The notes below the pieces were generated by a model. The model was not told the DNA's origin and ran no database searches. It worked only from the letters and a program-made list of their open reading frames with translations. 64,000 bases of DNA from positions 124,001 through 188,000 of the forward strand of contig NZ_JBAJEX010000002.1 of NCBI RefSeq assembly GCF_039822265.1, in the 5' to 3' direction. This document shows, in pieces, positions 41,655 to 51,111 of the stretch. Source of the DNA: Thiobacter sp. AK1. Its GTDB lineage: Bacteria > Pseudomonadota > Gammaproteobacteria > Burkholderiales > Thiobacteraceae. Each line of letters begins with the position of its first letter. Within the stretch, counting starts at the first letter, position 1. Made by a program: the position numbers and the translations under genes.

Positions 41655-42001
41655 CAGCTTCCCCGTTCCATCAACATGCGCAGAATCGCACCCAGCGAGG
41701 CATCCACCACGAAAATGAACAGCGCCATCAACACCACGAACACGAACACCACGCCGGTGGTTTGCATGGCCTCCTTGCGGGTGGGCCAGACCACGCGCTT
41801 GGCCTCGGCGACAGACTCGCGGGCAAAGGCCACGAACTGGCGGCCAGGCGCAGTAAACCACGCCACCAGCGCCGCTGCCGCCACACCCCCCACCACCGCC
41901 AGCACGCGCAGCGCCATCGGCTTGCTGGCCAACGCATAAAAGCCGGTCAGCCCCGCCACCACGAGCAAGGCCGCCAGGGCCAGTTTGAGTTTGTCCGCCA
42001 T
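41654..42001 (-). CDS. secE: Preprotein translocase subunit SecE
   Basis: 115 aa from [20 protein letters not shown] (a GTG/ATG three codons earlier is possible). Three hydrophobic segments: two N-terminal, then the conserved amphipathic [20 protein letters not shown] before the C-terminal TM helix [17 protein letters not shown]. It partners SecY. Standard secE-nusG pair. Confidence 0.97.
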   Translation of the reverse strand: MADKLKLALAALLVVAGLTGFYALASKPMALRVLAVVGGVAAAALVAWFTAPGRQFVAFARESVAEAKRVVWPTRKEAMQTTGVVFVFVVLMALFIFVVDASLGAILRMLMERGS

Positions 42002-42085
42002 GGATCCCATCAGGGTTTACCCCGGGTCGGTGGCACCAGGCGACCGACCGCCGTCATGTCGCACCGGCGGCAATGCCGGTGTGTC

Positions 42086-42161
42086 TGGCAGGCCAGGAGG
42101 GTCTCGAACCCCCAACCTGCGGTTTTGGAGACCGCCGCTCTGCCAATTGAGCTACTGGCCT
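42086..42161 (-). tRNA. tRNA-Trp (CCA)
   Basis: Complete cloverleaf on the minus strand: acceptor AGGCCAG/CTGGCCT, D arm GCTC...GAGC, anticodon arm GCGGT-CTCCAAA-ACCGC, T loop TTCGAGA. The 3' CCA is encoded. It lies between tuf and secE, a typical proteobacterial site. Confidence 0.97.
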
Positions 42162-42249
42162 AATTCGCTTCTGAATCGCGCGTTTCGCGTTTGGAGCGGC
42201 GAGCCGGCAGCCAAGGCGCCAACACCGAACGCGAACCGGCTCACCACCG

Positions 42250-43440
42250 TTATTCAATGATCTTCGACACCACGCCGGCGCCCACGGTGCGGCCGCCTTC
42301 GCGAATCGCAAAACGCAACCCCTCTTCCATGGCAATCGGCTGGATTAAGCTCACCGTGATCTGCACGTTGTCACCCGGCATCACCATCTCCACACCCGCC
42401 GGCAACTCCACCGCACCCGTCACGTCCGTCGTCCGAAAATAAAACTGCGGACGATAGCCATTGAAAAACGGCGTATGACGCCCACCCTCTTCCTTCGACA
42501 ACACATAAATCTCAGCCGTAAACTTGGTGTGCGGCGTAATCGTCCCAGGCTTGGCCAACACCTGACCACGCTCCACTTCCTCACGCTTCGTCCCACGCAG
42601 CAGCACACCCACGTTATCCCCAGCTTGCCCCTGGTCCAACAGCTTGCGGAACATCTCCACACCCGTCACCGTGGTCTTCTGGGTCGGACGCAAACCCACA
42701 ATCTCCACCTCATCACCCACCTTGACCACACCACGCTCCACACGCCCCGTCACCACCGTGCCACGACCCGAAATCGAAAACACATCCTCAATCGGCATCA
42801 AAAACGGCTGGTCAATCGCTCGCACCGGGTCCGGAATATAATTGTCCAGCGCATCCGCTAACTTCAAAATCGACGGCTCACCAATCTCGCTCTGATCCCC
42901 CTCCAACGCCTTCAGCGCCGACCCCACAATAATCGGCGTGTCGTCCCCAGGAAAATCATACTTGGACAACAACTCCCGCACTTCCATCTCAACCAGCTCC
43001 AAAAGCTCGGGATCGTCCACCATGTCCGCCTTGTTCAAATACACCACAATGTACGGCACCCCCACCTGACGCGCCAACAAAATATGCTCCCGCGTCTGCG
43101 GCATCGGACCATCCGCCGCCGATACCACCAAAATGGCACCATCCATCTGCGCCGCACCCGTAATCATGTTCTTCACATAGTCCGCATGACCCGGACAGTC
43201 CACATGCGCATAGTGCCGCTTCGCCGTCTCATACTCCACATGCGCCGTGTTGATCGTAATACCACGCGCCTTCTCCTCCGGCGCCGAGTCAATCTCATCA
43301 TACTTCTTCGCCTCACCACCAAACTTCTTCGCCAAAATCGTGGTGATCGCCGCCGTCAAAGTGGTCTTGCCATGGTCCACATGACCAATCGTCCCCACAT
43401 TCACATGCGGCTTCTTACGCTCAAACTTTTCCTTTGCCAT
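42250..43440 (-). CDS. tuf: Elongation factor Tu (copy 2, tRNA-linked)
   Basis: 396 aa, same protein as copy 1, with the same unusual codon use. It is embedded in the tRNA-Tyr/Gly/Thr-tuf-tRNA-Trp transcript expected from the promoter at 43.9 kb. Similarity to copy 1 stops at the ATG and at the stop codon, so the two genes have been kept alike by gene conversion restricted to the coding region. Confidence 0.99.
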   Translation of the reverse strand: MAKEKFERKKPHVNVGTIGHVDHGKTTLTAAITTILAKKFGGEAKKYDEIDSAPEEKARGITINTAHVEYETAKRHYAHVDCPGHADYVKNMITGAAQMDGAILVVSAADGPMPQTREHILLARQVGVPYIVVYLNKADMVDDPELLELVEMEVRELLSKYDFPGDDTPIIVGSALKALEGDQSEIGEPSILKLADALDNYIPDPVRAIDQPFLMPIEDVFSISGRGTVVTGRVERGVVKVGDEVEIVGLRPTQKTTVTGVEMFRKLLDQGQAGDNVGVLLRGTKREEVERGQVLAKPGTITPHTKFTAEIYVLSKEEGGRHTPFFNGYRPQFYFRTTDVTGAVELPAGVEMVMPGDNVQITVSLIQPIAMEEGLRFAIREGGRTVGAGVVSKIIE

Positions 43441-43475
43441 GATCGCTTTCCTCTTGACGAGAATGACTCAATACC

Positions 43476-43550
<75 letters not shown>

Positions 43551-43620
43551 ATGAGACCTGGACTGCCCGGGGCCGGTTTGGCCGAGCCACCGTTGATGGG
43601 TGCTGCGCCCCAGTCCGGCC

Positions 43621-43653
43621 AATACCCAAATGGACCGGGCCCCCCTTGGGTAT
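43621..43653 (-). other. Inverted repeat between tRNA-Gly and tRNA-Thr
   Basis: AATACCCAA and TTGGGTATT flank a GC-rich loop directly after the CCA end of tRNA-Gly. Probably a processing hairpin; no U-tract. Confidence 0.55.
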
Positions 43654-43727
43654 TGGAGCGGGTGAAGGGAATCGAACCCTCGTCTTAAGCTTGGAAGGCT
43701 TCTGCTCTACCATTGAGCTACACCCGC
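43654..43727 (-). tRNA. tRNA-Gly (TCC)
   Basis: Minus-strand cloverleaf: GCGGGTG/CACCCGC acceptor, D arm GCTC...GAGC, anticodon arm GAAGC-CTTCCAA-GCTTA (anticodon TCC; a G-A apposition tops the stem), T loop TTCGATT, encoded TCCA end. Confidence 0.96.
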
Positions 43728-43800
43728 GAAGGCGGTATCCCGGCCCGACTTGACGGTCGACTGAACGGTCGAAGCGAGGCTCCCAATCTTGCCGAAAACC

Positions 43801-43886
<86 letters not shown>

Positions 43887-43900
43887 GAACGAAACCCGCG

Positions 43901-43929
43901 ATTATGCCGCCAAGCCCTTAGGCTGTCAA
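43901..43929 (-). promoter_or_regulatory. Sigma70-like promoter of the tRNA-tuf operon
   Basis: Minus strand: TTGACA (43929-43924), 17-bp spacer, CATAAT (43906-43901), then a GC-rich CGCGGG discriminator, as expected for stringently controlled stable-RNA promoters. It lies 15 bp upstream of the tRNA-Tyr 5' end. Confidence 0.85.
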
Positions 43930-44001
43930 ATGAAGCACTAGACAGCCCCCCAACCTGCTAGACGTCCAGGCAATTTCCCTTCGCGCAGGGAGTTTGCTAT
44001 C

Positions 44002-45126
44002 GTGCCGGCCATGGCCGTGCCCGTCTTGCCGTCTTTTCTTCCCCTCCCGGATGACGCCATCGACCTGGAACGCCTGCGGCGCGTGCTGGTCATCAAGCTC
44101 CGCCACCTGGGCGATGTGCTCCTTACCAGCCCGGTATTCAGCGTGCTGGCCCGACGGGCGCCCCATTTGGAACTGGACGCCCTGGTCTATCGTGACTGCG
44201 CCGTGATGCTCGAGGGACACCCCGCCATCACCCATATCCACACGATAGACAAGCGCTGGAAAACCCTGCCCCCAGCCACCCGGCTGCGGGCGGAATGGAG
44301 CTTGCTAAAAGCCCTCAAGGCACGCCGCTACGACCTGGTCATCCACCTCACGGAACACCCACGTGGCGCTTGGCTTGCGCGCCTGACAGGCGCCCGTTAT
44401 GGCGTCGCTCGCCAGCGACCCGGGCGCTTCTGGCGGGGTAGTTTCAGCCACCTCTATCCGTGGCTGGCCGGCAATCGCCGTCACACCGTCGAATTGCACC
44501 TGGACGCCCTGCGTCGCATCGGCATCCAGCCGCAACCCCATGAGCGGGGGCTCACCTTCGTGCCGGGGGCAGAAGCAGAAGCTGCCGTCGATGCGCTTTT
44601 GGCTGCACACGGCCTGACCCGAGGCGGCTTCCTGGTTTTTCATCCAGGCTCGCGCTGGTGGTTCAAGACCTGGCCTGCGGGTCAGGCGGCGCAGCTCGTG
44701 GACGGGCTTGCCGCGCGCGGCTGGCCAGTGGTGCTGACCGCCGCACCCGAGCCGGCGGAGCGGGCGTTCCTCGCTCAGGTGCGCGCCCTGAGCGCCGCCC
44801 CGGTGGTGGATTTGGGCGGGCACCTCGGCCTCAAGGAGTTGGGCGCCCTGATCGGGCGCGCCCGGCTGTTCATCGGCATGGATTCGGCCCCCATGCACCT
44901 TTCGGCGGCCATGGGCACGCCCACGGTGGCCCTGTTCGGTCCCAGCGGGGAGCGGGAGTGGGGGCCCTGGGGCGTGCCCAGCCGAATTCTGACCTCAGCC
45001 CACTCCTGTCGGCCCTGCGGCCAGGATGGCTGTGGTAGCGGCAAAGTGAGCGAGTGCTTGCTGTCAATTGAGCCCCAGCTCGTGCTGGAAGCAGTGGAGG
45101 AACTCGTCTGCTGTGGCGACGGCTAG
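44002..45126 (+). CDS. Family 9 glycosyltransferase, heptosyltransferase III-like (RfaQ)
   Basis: 374 aa, cytoplasmic, expected to add heptose or a similar sugar to the LPS inner core. LVIKLRHLGDVLLTSPVFSV near residue 30 is the GT9 N-terminal motif; GMDSAPMHLSAAMGTPTVAL, LFGPSGEREWGPWG and the Cys cluster CRPCGQDGCG...SECL are typical of the RfaQ subgroup. The start is GTG 44002, with AGGGAG nine bases upstream; ATG 44011 has poorer spacing. First gene of the plus-strand LPS operon, divergent from the tRNA operon. Confidence 0.88.
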   Translation: MPAMAVPVLPSFLPLPDDAIDLERLRRVLVIKLRHLGDVLLTSPVFSVLARRAPHLELDALVYRDCAVMLEGHPAITHIHTIDKRWKTLPPATRLRAEWSLLKALKARRYDLVIHLTEHPRGAWLARLTGARYGVARQRPGRFWRGSFSHLYPWLAGNRRHTVELHLDALRRIGIQPQPHERGLTFVPGAEAEAAVDALLAAHGLTRGGFLVFHPGSRWWFKTWPAGQAAQLVDGLAARGWPVVLTAAPEPAERAFLAQVRALSAAPVVDLGGHLGLKELGALIGRARLFIGMDSAPMHLSAAMGTPTVALFGPSGEREWGPWGVPSRILTSAHSCRPCGQDGCGSGKVSECLLSIEPQLVLEAVEELVCCGDG

Positions 45127-46318
45127 CCCTGTGCGCCTGGCCCTGGTGCGCCAGCGCTACACCCCCTTCGGCGGCGCGGAACGCTTCGTGGCCCGGGCGT
45201 TGGAAGCCCTGCGCGCCCAGGGTGTGCAGGTCACCCTCGTCACCCGCCACTGGGAGGGTGCCGGCGAGGTGCTCCGCTGCGACCCCTTCTACCTGGGCAG
45301 TCTATGGCGGGACTTGGGGTTTGCTCGTTGCGTCTGCCGCGCCCTTGCCGCGCAGCCCTTCGACCTGGTGCAGTCCCACGAGCGGCTGGTCTGCTGTGAT
45401 CTGTACCGGGCGGGCGACGGGGTCCACCGGGTGTGGCTCGAACAGCGCAGGCGCACGCAGTCCTGGTTCGCGCGGCTCGCTCAGGCCCTCAATCCCTACC
45501 ACCGCTATGTGCTGACAGCAGAGCGGCGCTTGTTCGAAAGCCCGCGTCTGAAGGCGGTGATCTGCAACTCGCGCATGGTGCGTGACGAAATTCTCACCCA
45601 TTTCGCCATCGACCCCGGCAAGCTGCACGTGATCTATAGCGGCGTGGATCTGGCTCGCTTCCACCCGGCCAACCGCGAGCAGCGCAGGGAAGCGCGGCAC
45701 CAACTGGGGCTTTCGGCGGCGTCCACGGTGTTCCTGTTCCTGGGCTCGGGATACGAACGCAAGGGGCTCGCCACGTTGCTAGCCGCCTTTGCCCAGCTGG
45801 ATGCCCCCGCGGCGCAGCTATTGGTGGTGGGACGCGATCGCCACGCGCGGCGCTACCAGCGCCTGGCCCAGCGGCTGGGCTGTGGGGCGCGCACGCTTTT
45901 CCTCGGTCCACGAGAAGACGTGCTTTCCTGCTACCACGCGGCCGATGCCCTGGTATTGCCTACGCTCTACGATCCCTTCCCCAACGTGGCATTGGAAGCC
46001 CTGGCCTGCGGCCTGCCAGTCGTGACCTCCACCAAGTCCGGCGCGGCGGAGGTGCTGGAAGAAGGTGTGACGGGTTTCGTGCGCGATGCGCTCGACGTTT
46101 CCGGCATCGCCGATGCCCTGGCGCGGCTTCTGCATCCCGCAGCGCGCGCGCCCATGGGGCAGGCGGCGCGGGCAGAAGCAGAGCGCTTTAACGCGCAGGC
46201 CGCAACCCAGGCCCTACTGGGTCTTTACCAGCGTCTTCTAGCTGGAGTACAAGGCCTTGATTCCGGTACACTTACGCCTTTTTCCCAACCGAGCGCCCCG
46301 CCTACGGACCCCGCGTGA
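45113..46318 (+). CDS. Family 4 glycosyltransferase
   Basis: About 401 aa from GTG 45113, overlapping the previous gene by 14 bp. GT-B fold: N-terminal RLALVRQRYTPFGGAERFVA, C-terminal LFLGSGYERKGLATLLAAFA, and the E-x7-E motif in DPFPNVALEALACGLPVVTS. The glycine-rich YTPFGGAERF loop resembles WaaG-type LPS core glucosyltransferases. The tail after residue 385 is unconserved. The exact sugar is not predictable. Confidence 0.85.
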   Translation: MATASPVRLALVRQRYTPFGGAERFVARALEALRAQGVQVTLVTRHWEGAGEVLRCDPFYLGSLWRDLGFARCVCRALAAQPFDLVQSHERLVCCDLYRAGDGVHRVWLEQRRRTQSWFARLAQALNPYHRYVLTAERRLFESPRLKAVICNSRMVRDEILTHFAIDPGKLHVIYSGVDLARFHPANREQRREARHQLGLSAASTVFLFLGSGYERKGLATLLAAFAQLDAPAAQLLVVGRDRHARRYQRLAQRLGCGARTLFLGPREDVLSCYHAADALVLPTLYDPFPNVALEALACGLPVVTSTKSGAAEVLEEGVTGFVRDALDVSGIADALARLLHPAARAPMGQAARAEAERFNAQAATQALLGLYQRLLAGVQGLDSGTLTPFSQPSAPPTDPA

Positions 46319-48075
46319 CTCTGCCCACCCTCTCCAGCGCTCAGCTCTACCTGCGGCTACTTCAAATCGCCAAGCCTTGGTGGAAGATGTTCGCCGCCTC
46401 GCTGGTTTTCACCATTCTGGTGGCGGCCACCGAGCCCGCCCTGCCGGCGCTCATGAAGCCGCTGCTCGATGGCAGCTTCGTGGAGCGCGATCCGCTGCTC
46501 ATGAAGCTCATCCCGGTGGCCCTCGTCGGCCTGTTCCTGCTGCGGGGCCTATTCACCTTCGGCGCCAACTACGCCACCAGTTGGCTCGCCACGCGGGTGG
46601 TGCTGGAACTCAGAAACCGCATGTTCGCCAAACTGGTGACCCTGCCCACGCGCGATTTCGACAACAGCCCCGCGGGGGCGCTGATCGCCAACATCGCCTA
46701 CAACGTGAATTCCGTCACCTCCGCCGGCACCAACGTGATCACCGTGGTGGTGCGCGACTCTTTCACCATCCTGGGACTCATGGGCTGGCTTTTCTATCTG
46801 AATTGGCAGCTCACGCTCATCACTCTGGTGATGGCGCCGGCCATCGCCATCACCGTGCGCTATTTCACCCTGCGCCTGCGGCGCATGTACCGCGGCGCGC
46901 AGGAAGCCATGCAGGACATCACCCACGTGCTGGGCGAGACCATCGAGGCCCACAAGGTCGTGAAGATCTTCGGCGGCCAGGACTACGAAAAACGGCGCTT
47001 CTTCGATGCCACCAATCGGCTGCGCCGCTTCGACATCAAGCAGACCGTGGCCTCGGGTTTAAACGTGCCCCTGGTGCAACTGCTCGCCGCCATTGCGCTC
47101 GCCTTGATCATCTATCTCGCCACCATGCAGGCGGCCCAGGACAAGACCACCGTGGGTGGCTTTGTCTCCTTCATCACCGCCATGCTCATGCTGCTTGCGC
47201 CCATCAAGCGGCTGACCGGCGTGAACGAGGCCTTGCAGCGGGGCCTGGCCGCGGCGGAAGTGGTGTTCGGCTTGCTCGACCGCCCGGGAGAAAAAGACAC
47301 CGGCACGCGCACCCTCGACCGTGCGCGGGGCGAGGTGCGCTATGAGCACGTGAGCCTGCGCTACGAAGCCGACGGCCCGCTGGTGCTCGACGACGTGAAC
47401 CTGGCAATTCAGCCCGGCGAGACCGTCGCCCTGGTGGGTAAAAGCGGCAGCGGCAAGACCTCGCTGGTCAACCTGCTGCCCCGCTTCTATGAGCCCACGA
47501 CAGGGCGCATCCTCATCGACGGCATCGACATCGCCGAAATCAAGCTTACCGATCTGCGCGCCCAGATTGCCCTTGTCTCCCAGGACGTGGTGCTGTTCAA
47601 CGACACCGTCGCCGCCAACATCGCCTATGGCCGTTTGGGACAGGTGAGTCGCGCCGAACTCATTGCCGCCGCCCGCGCCGCCCACGCGCTGGAATTCATC
47701 GAACAGATGCCAGAAGGCTTCGATACCCTCGTCGGCGAAAACGGCGTGAAACTCTCGGGTGGCCAGCGCCAGCGCATCGCGATTGCCCGTGCGATCCTCA
47801 AGAACGCCCCCATCCTGATCCTGGACGAAGCCACCTCGGCCCTGGACACCGAATCGGAACGCCATGTGCAGGCCGCCCTGGAAAACCTCATGCAAGGCCG
47901 CACCACCCTGGTCATCGCCCATCGCCTCTCCACCATCGAAGGCGCCGACCGCATCGTGGTGATGGACCAGGGTCGCATCATCGAGTCCGGCACCCACACC
48001 AATTTGCTCGCCGCCGGCGGCGCATATGCGCGGCTTTATCGTCTGCAGTTCGAGATGGGTGCCGTGTCGGCATGA
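46315..48075 (+). CDS. msbA: Lipid A export ABC transporter MsbA
   Basis: 586 aa half-transporter with six N-terminal TM helices (residues 20-310) and one ATPase domain: Walker A GKSGSGKTSLVN, signature LSGGQRQRIAIARAIL, Walker B ILILDEATSALDTESE, H-loop AHRLST. It flips lipid A-core across the inner membrane before O-antigen ligation. GTG start overlapping the previous stop (GTGA); its stop overlaps the next ATG. Confidence 0.95.
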   Translation: MTLPTLSSAQLYLRLLQIAKPWWKMFAASLVFTILVAATEPALPALMKPLLDGSFVERDPLLMKLIPVALVGLFLLRGLFTFGANYATSWLATRVVLELRNRMFAKLVTLPTRDFDNSPAGALIANIAYNVNSVTSAGTNVITVVVRDSFTILGLMGWLFYLNWQLTLITLVMAPAIAITVRYFTLRLRRMYRGAQEAMQDITHVLGETIEAHKVVKIFGGQDYEKRRFFDATNRLRRFDIKQTVASGLNVPLVQLLAAIALALIIYLATMQAAQDKTTVGGFVSFITAMLMLLAPIKRLTGVNEALQRGLAAAEVVFGLLDRPGEKDTGTRTLDRARGEVRYEHVSLRYEADGPLVLDDVNLAIQPGETVALVGKSGSGKTSLVNLLPRFYEPTTGRILIDGIDIAEIKLTDLRAQIALVSQDVVLFNDTVAANIAYGRLGQVSRAELIAAARAAHALEFIEQMPEGFDTLVGENGVKLSGGQRQRIAIARAILKNAPILILDEATSALDTESERHVQAALENLMQGRTTLVIAHRLSTIEGADRIVVMDQGRIIESGTHTNLLAAGGAYARLYRLQFEMGAVSA

Positions 48076-49157
48076 GGGTGTGGCACACGGAATCCTCCCT
48101 GGGCTGGGGTGGCCAGGAAAACCGGACCCTGATGGAGCTCGAATATCTGCACGGGCGCGGCATCGAAGTGGCAGTAGTCACCCCACCGGGGGCGCGGCTG
48201 GCGGCCCGGGCGCAGGAAAAAGGTCTGCCCGTGCACAGCGTGCCCATGGGACGGGGGCTCGCCCTGGATAGCCTGCTCGCCCTGCGGCGCCTGTTCGCCC
48301 GCCACCGGCCCAGCCATATCAACACCCACAGCGGCCGCGACACCTTGCTGGCAGGTTTGGCCGCGCGCAGTCTGTGGAAACGGCCGCACATCGTCCGCAC
48401 CCGCCATCTCATCCTGCCGCCCACCCATTTGGCCACCTATACTTGGCTTCCGGACCGAGTGGTCACCGTAAGCCAGGCCGTGGCAGACGACCTTGCCCAG
48501 CGCGGCGTGCCCCGTGCCCGGCTGCGGGTGGTGCCCACCGGCGTGGATCTAAAACGTTTCGATCCGGCGCAAGTGACGCCTACCCTGCGCCAAGCGCTGG
48601 GCCTCGCGCCCGACGTGTTGCTTGTGGGCACCCTCGCCATCCTGCGCAACAAGAAAGGCCACCGCGATCTGTTGGCTGCCATCCCGCGCGTGCTGGCGCG
48701 GCTGCCCCAGGTCCATTTCGTCATCGCCGGTGACGGCCCGCAAGAAGCCAAGCTCAAGGCAGAAGCCGCCAACTTGGGACTGTCGGCCCACGTGCACTTC
48801 CTGGGCTTGCGGCGGGACGTGCCAGAAATCCTGCGTGCCCTGGACCTCTTCGTCCTGCCGACGCGGGAAGAAGCGCTGGGCACGGCCTTCCTGGAGGCCC
48901 AGGCCATGGGCGTGCCGGTGATCGGCACCCGGGTAGGGGGCGTGCCCGAGACCATCCGCGAAGGCGAGACCGGGCTGCTCGTGCCCCCCCACGACCCGGA
49001 GCGCCTTGCCGCCGCCCTGCTCGAGCTATTGGAAAATCCCGGCAAACGGGCGGCCTTTGCCCGCGCCGCACGGCCCTGGGTCGCAGCCCATTTCGGCATC
49101 GAACAAATGGGCGCGGGCATGCTCGCCGTTTATGAGGAGCTGGAGAAAAGCCAGTGA
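48072..49157 (+). CDS. Family 4 glycosyltransferase
   Basis: 361 aa. MRVWHTESSLGWGGQENRTL at the N-terminus, TVSQAVADDLAQRGVPRARL and VVPTGVDLKRFDP in the middle, and the catalytic E-x7-E in REEALGTAFLEAQAMGVPVI. ATGA overlaps on both sides place it in the same translationally coupled operon. Acceptor and donor unknown. Confidence 0.88.
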   Translation: MRVWHTESSLGWGGQENRTLMELEYLHGRGIEVAVVTPPGARLAARAQEKGLPVHSVPMGRGLALDSLLALRRLFARHRPSHINTHSGRDTLLAGLAARSLWKRPHIVRTRHLILPPTHLATYTWLPDRVVTVSQAVADDLAQRGVPRARLRVVPTGVDLKRFDPAQVTPTLRQALGLAPDVLLVGTLAILRNKKGHRDLLAAIPRVLARLPQVHFVIAGDGPQEAKLKAEAANLGLSAHVHFLGLRRDVPEILRALDLFVLPTREEALGTAFLEAQAMGVPVIGTRVGGVPETIREGETGLLVPPHDPERLAAALLELLENPGKRAAFARAARPWVAAHFGIEQMGAGMLAVYEELEKSQ

Positions 49158-49963
49158 GCACCGCGCAGGCCCTTCCCATCCTCATGTACCACCATGTGAG
49201 CCCCCAGCCGGGGCTGGTGACGGTCTCGCCGGAGAACTTCCGCGACCAGATGCACTGGCTCGCCCACCACGGCTGGCACACCGTGGGCACGGCCGAGCTG
49301 GAAGCCTTCCTGGCCGGCGCACCCCTGCCCGCACGATCGGTCATGCTCACCTTCGATGACGGCTACCTGGACAACTTCATCCATGCCTACCCCGTGCTGC
49401 GCGAATACGGTCACCGGGCGGTGATCTTCGCCATCACGGGCTCGATCGGTGACGGCCCCGTGCGCAAAGAGGCGCCCTGCCCCGACCACAAGACCTGCAA
49501 ACGCCTGATCGCCGAAGGCCAGGCCGATACGGTCATGCTGCGTTGGAGCGAAATCGAAGCCATGGAAGCCAGCGGCCACGTGGAAATCCACTCCCATACC
49601 CACAGCCATCGCCGCTGGGACCTGGAATACAGAGACCCCGCCGAGCGGCTTTCCGCGCTGGCCCAAGACCTCGCCCAAAGCCGCGCCGTTCTCGAAGCGC
49701 GCCTGGGGCGCGTCGTTCGCCATTTGTGCTGGCCGTGGGGGCTGCACCCAGATGGGTATGACCGCATCGCGGAAGAACAGGGGCTAAACTTCCGGTACCT
49801 CACGGTACGTGGGGTGGTGACACGGCGTTCACCGCGTGATGGCCTTGCGAGAATAGCCGTCAAAGACCAAGGTGGTCGCTGGCTCGAGCAGCGCCTTGCA
49901 GTGTATCGACGGCCGTGGCTTGCATACCTCTACCTTCATCTGCGTGGCAAGCAGGGAAGATGA
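49154..49963 (+). CDS. Polysaccharide deacetylase family protein
   Basis: 269 aa with a NodB-like domain. MLTFDDGYLDN gives the catalytic and metal Asp pair; VEIHSHTHSHRRWD supplies the His metal ligands. YHHVSPQPG near the N-terminus is usual for this clade. It would remove N-acetyl or similar groups from a surface polysaccharide or precursor. GTG start, overlapping the neighbours by 4 bp each side. No signal peptide seen, so cytoplasmic or membrane-associated. Confidence 0.87.
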   Translation: MSTAQALPILMYHHVSPQPGLVTVSPENFRDQMHWLAHHGWHTVGTAELEAFLAGAPLPARSVMLTFDDGYLDNFIHAYPVLREYGHRAVIFAITGSIGDGPVRKEAPCPDHKTCKRLIAEGQADTVMLRWSEIEAMEASGHVEIHSHTHSHRRWDLEYRDPAERLSALAQDLAQSRAVLEARLGRVVRHLCWPWGLHPDGYDRIAEEQGLNFRYLTVRGVVTRRSPRDGLARIAVKDQGGRWLEQRLAVYRRPWLAYLYLHLRGKQGR

Positions 49964-51111
49964 GACTGCCATTCATCGAATGGTCACTCCGCCATTGGCT
50001 CTGGCACCGGAAACGGCTAGACCAACGGCCGCGGCGCTCGGATGAGCTCGGCACCTCGGCCATTCGCCGCATCCTGGCCATCTCCTGCACCGCCCTGGGC
50101 GATTCACTGCTATCGACCCCGGCTTTGCATGCGCTGCGCCGGACGTACCAAGGAGCGCATATCACATGGGTCATTCACCCATCATTAGTGGAACTATTCG
50201 AAGGCTTCCCCCACGTGGATGAGCTGTTTCCCTTCGACAATAGGTGGGCCGGATTTTTCGCCGCTGCAAAGCGGCTCAGAGGCTATGATCTCGCGGTCAT
50301 CCTGCACGGTAACGAGCCCCAGGCCACGCCGCTCGCCTACCTCTCGGGCGCACGTTACATTTTCAAGCTACCCAACGATAACGAATGGAATTTTTTGCTC
50401 ACCAACCAGACCCCTCGCCTCGGTTGGCAGGAGATGGGGCACGGACTCGATCAACGCCTGGAAGTCGTTCGCCTAGCAGGTGCTCCCGGTCCCTTCGATA
50501 GGCGCATGATCGTGCCCCGCCACGAGGATGGGGAGCGTCTGGTGGAAGAACGTTTGCAGAGACTCGGATGGCAGCATGCGCGCCTGGTCGCCCTACAGCC
50601 GGGCGCCTCTACCAATAGCCGACGATGGCCTGCGGGCCGCTTTGTCGAAGCTGCGCAGCGGCTGTTGGTGGCAAATGGTGCGCTGAAATTCGTTATCACG
50701 GGTTCGCCACGCGAGCGGGAATTGTGCATGCGCATCGCTGAGGCGATCAATGCAAGTTCCGCTACAAAGAGATTGTTGGCCTGGGTGTCTGCCGGTGATC
50801 TGCCACTGCGCGCCTTACCAGCCTTGCTAAATCGAGCCCAAGTGCTGATTACCGGGGACACGGGGCCGATGCATCTAGCCGTTGCCGTCGGAACGCCAGT
50901 CGTGGCGCTGTTTGCCGTCTCCAACCCGGCTCGGTCTGGGCCGGCATACGATCTCGGTCGCCACGTGGTGATTCGGAAATGGCGCACCTGCGACCCCTGC
51001 CTGTCAAAGCGCTGTCCTTACGCGGAACCCCTCTGCATGAACAACATCCAGGTGGACGAGGTTGTTACAGCAACGCAGCAAGTGTTGAGGCAACATGACT
51101 CCCCCAATTAA
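49960..51111 (+). CDS. Family 9 glycosyltransferase (heptosyltransferase-like)
   Basis: 383 aa from MRLPFIEWSLRHWLWHRKRL. GT9 motifs: RILAISCTALGDSLLSTPAL, QPGASTNSRRWPAGRFVEAA and ITGDTGPMHLAVAVGTPVVA. A Cys-rich C-terminal segment (CDPCLSKRCPY) resembles that of other cluster members. From here to about 56 kb base composition is visibly less GC-rich than upstream genes, suggesting separate origin of this part of the cluster. Confidence 0.87.
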   Translation: MRLPFIEWSLRHWLWHRKRLDQRPRRSDELGTSAIRRILAISCTALGDSLLSTPALHALRRTYQGAHITWVIHPSLVELFEGFPHVDELFPFDNRWAGFFAAAKRLRGYDLAVILHGNEPQATPLAYLSGARYIFKLPNDNEWNFLLTNQTPRLGWQEMGHGLDQRLEVVRLAGAPGPFDRRMIVPRHEDGERLVEERLQRLGWQHARLVALQPGASTNSRRWPAGRFVEAAQRLLVANGALKFVITGSPRERELCMRIAEAINASSATKRLLAWVSAGDLPLRALPALLNRAQVLITGDTGPMHLAVAVGTPVVALFAVSNPARSGPAYDLGRHVVIRKWRTCDPCLSKRCPYAEPLCMNNIQVDEVVTATQQVLRQHDSPN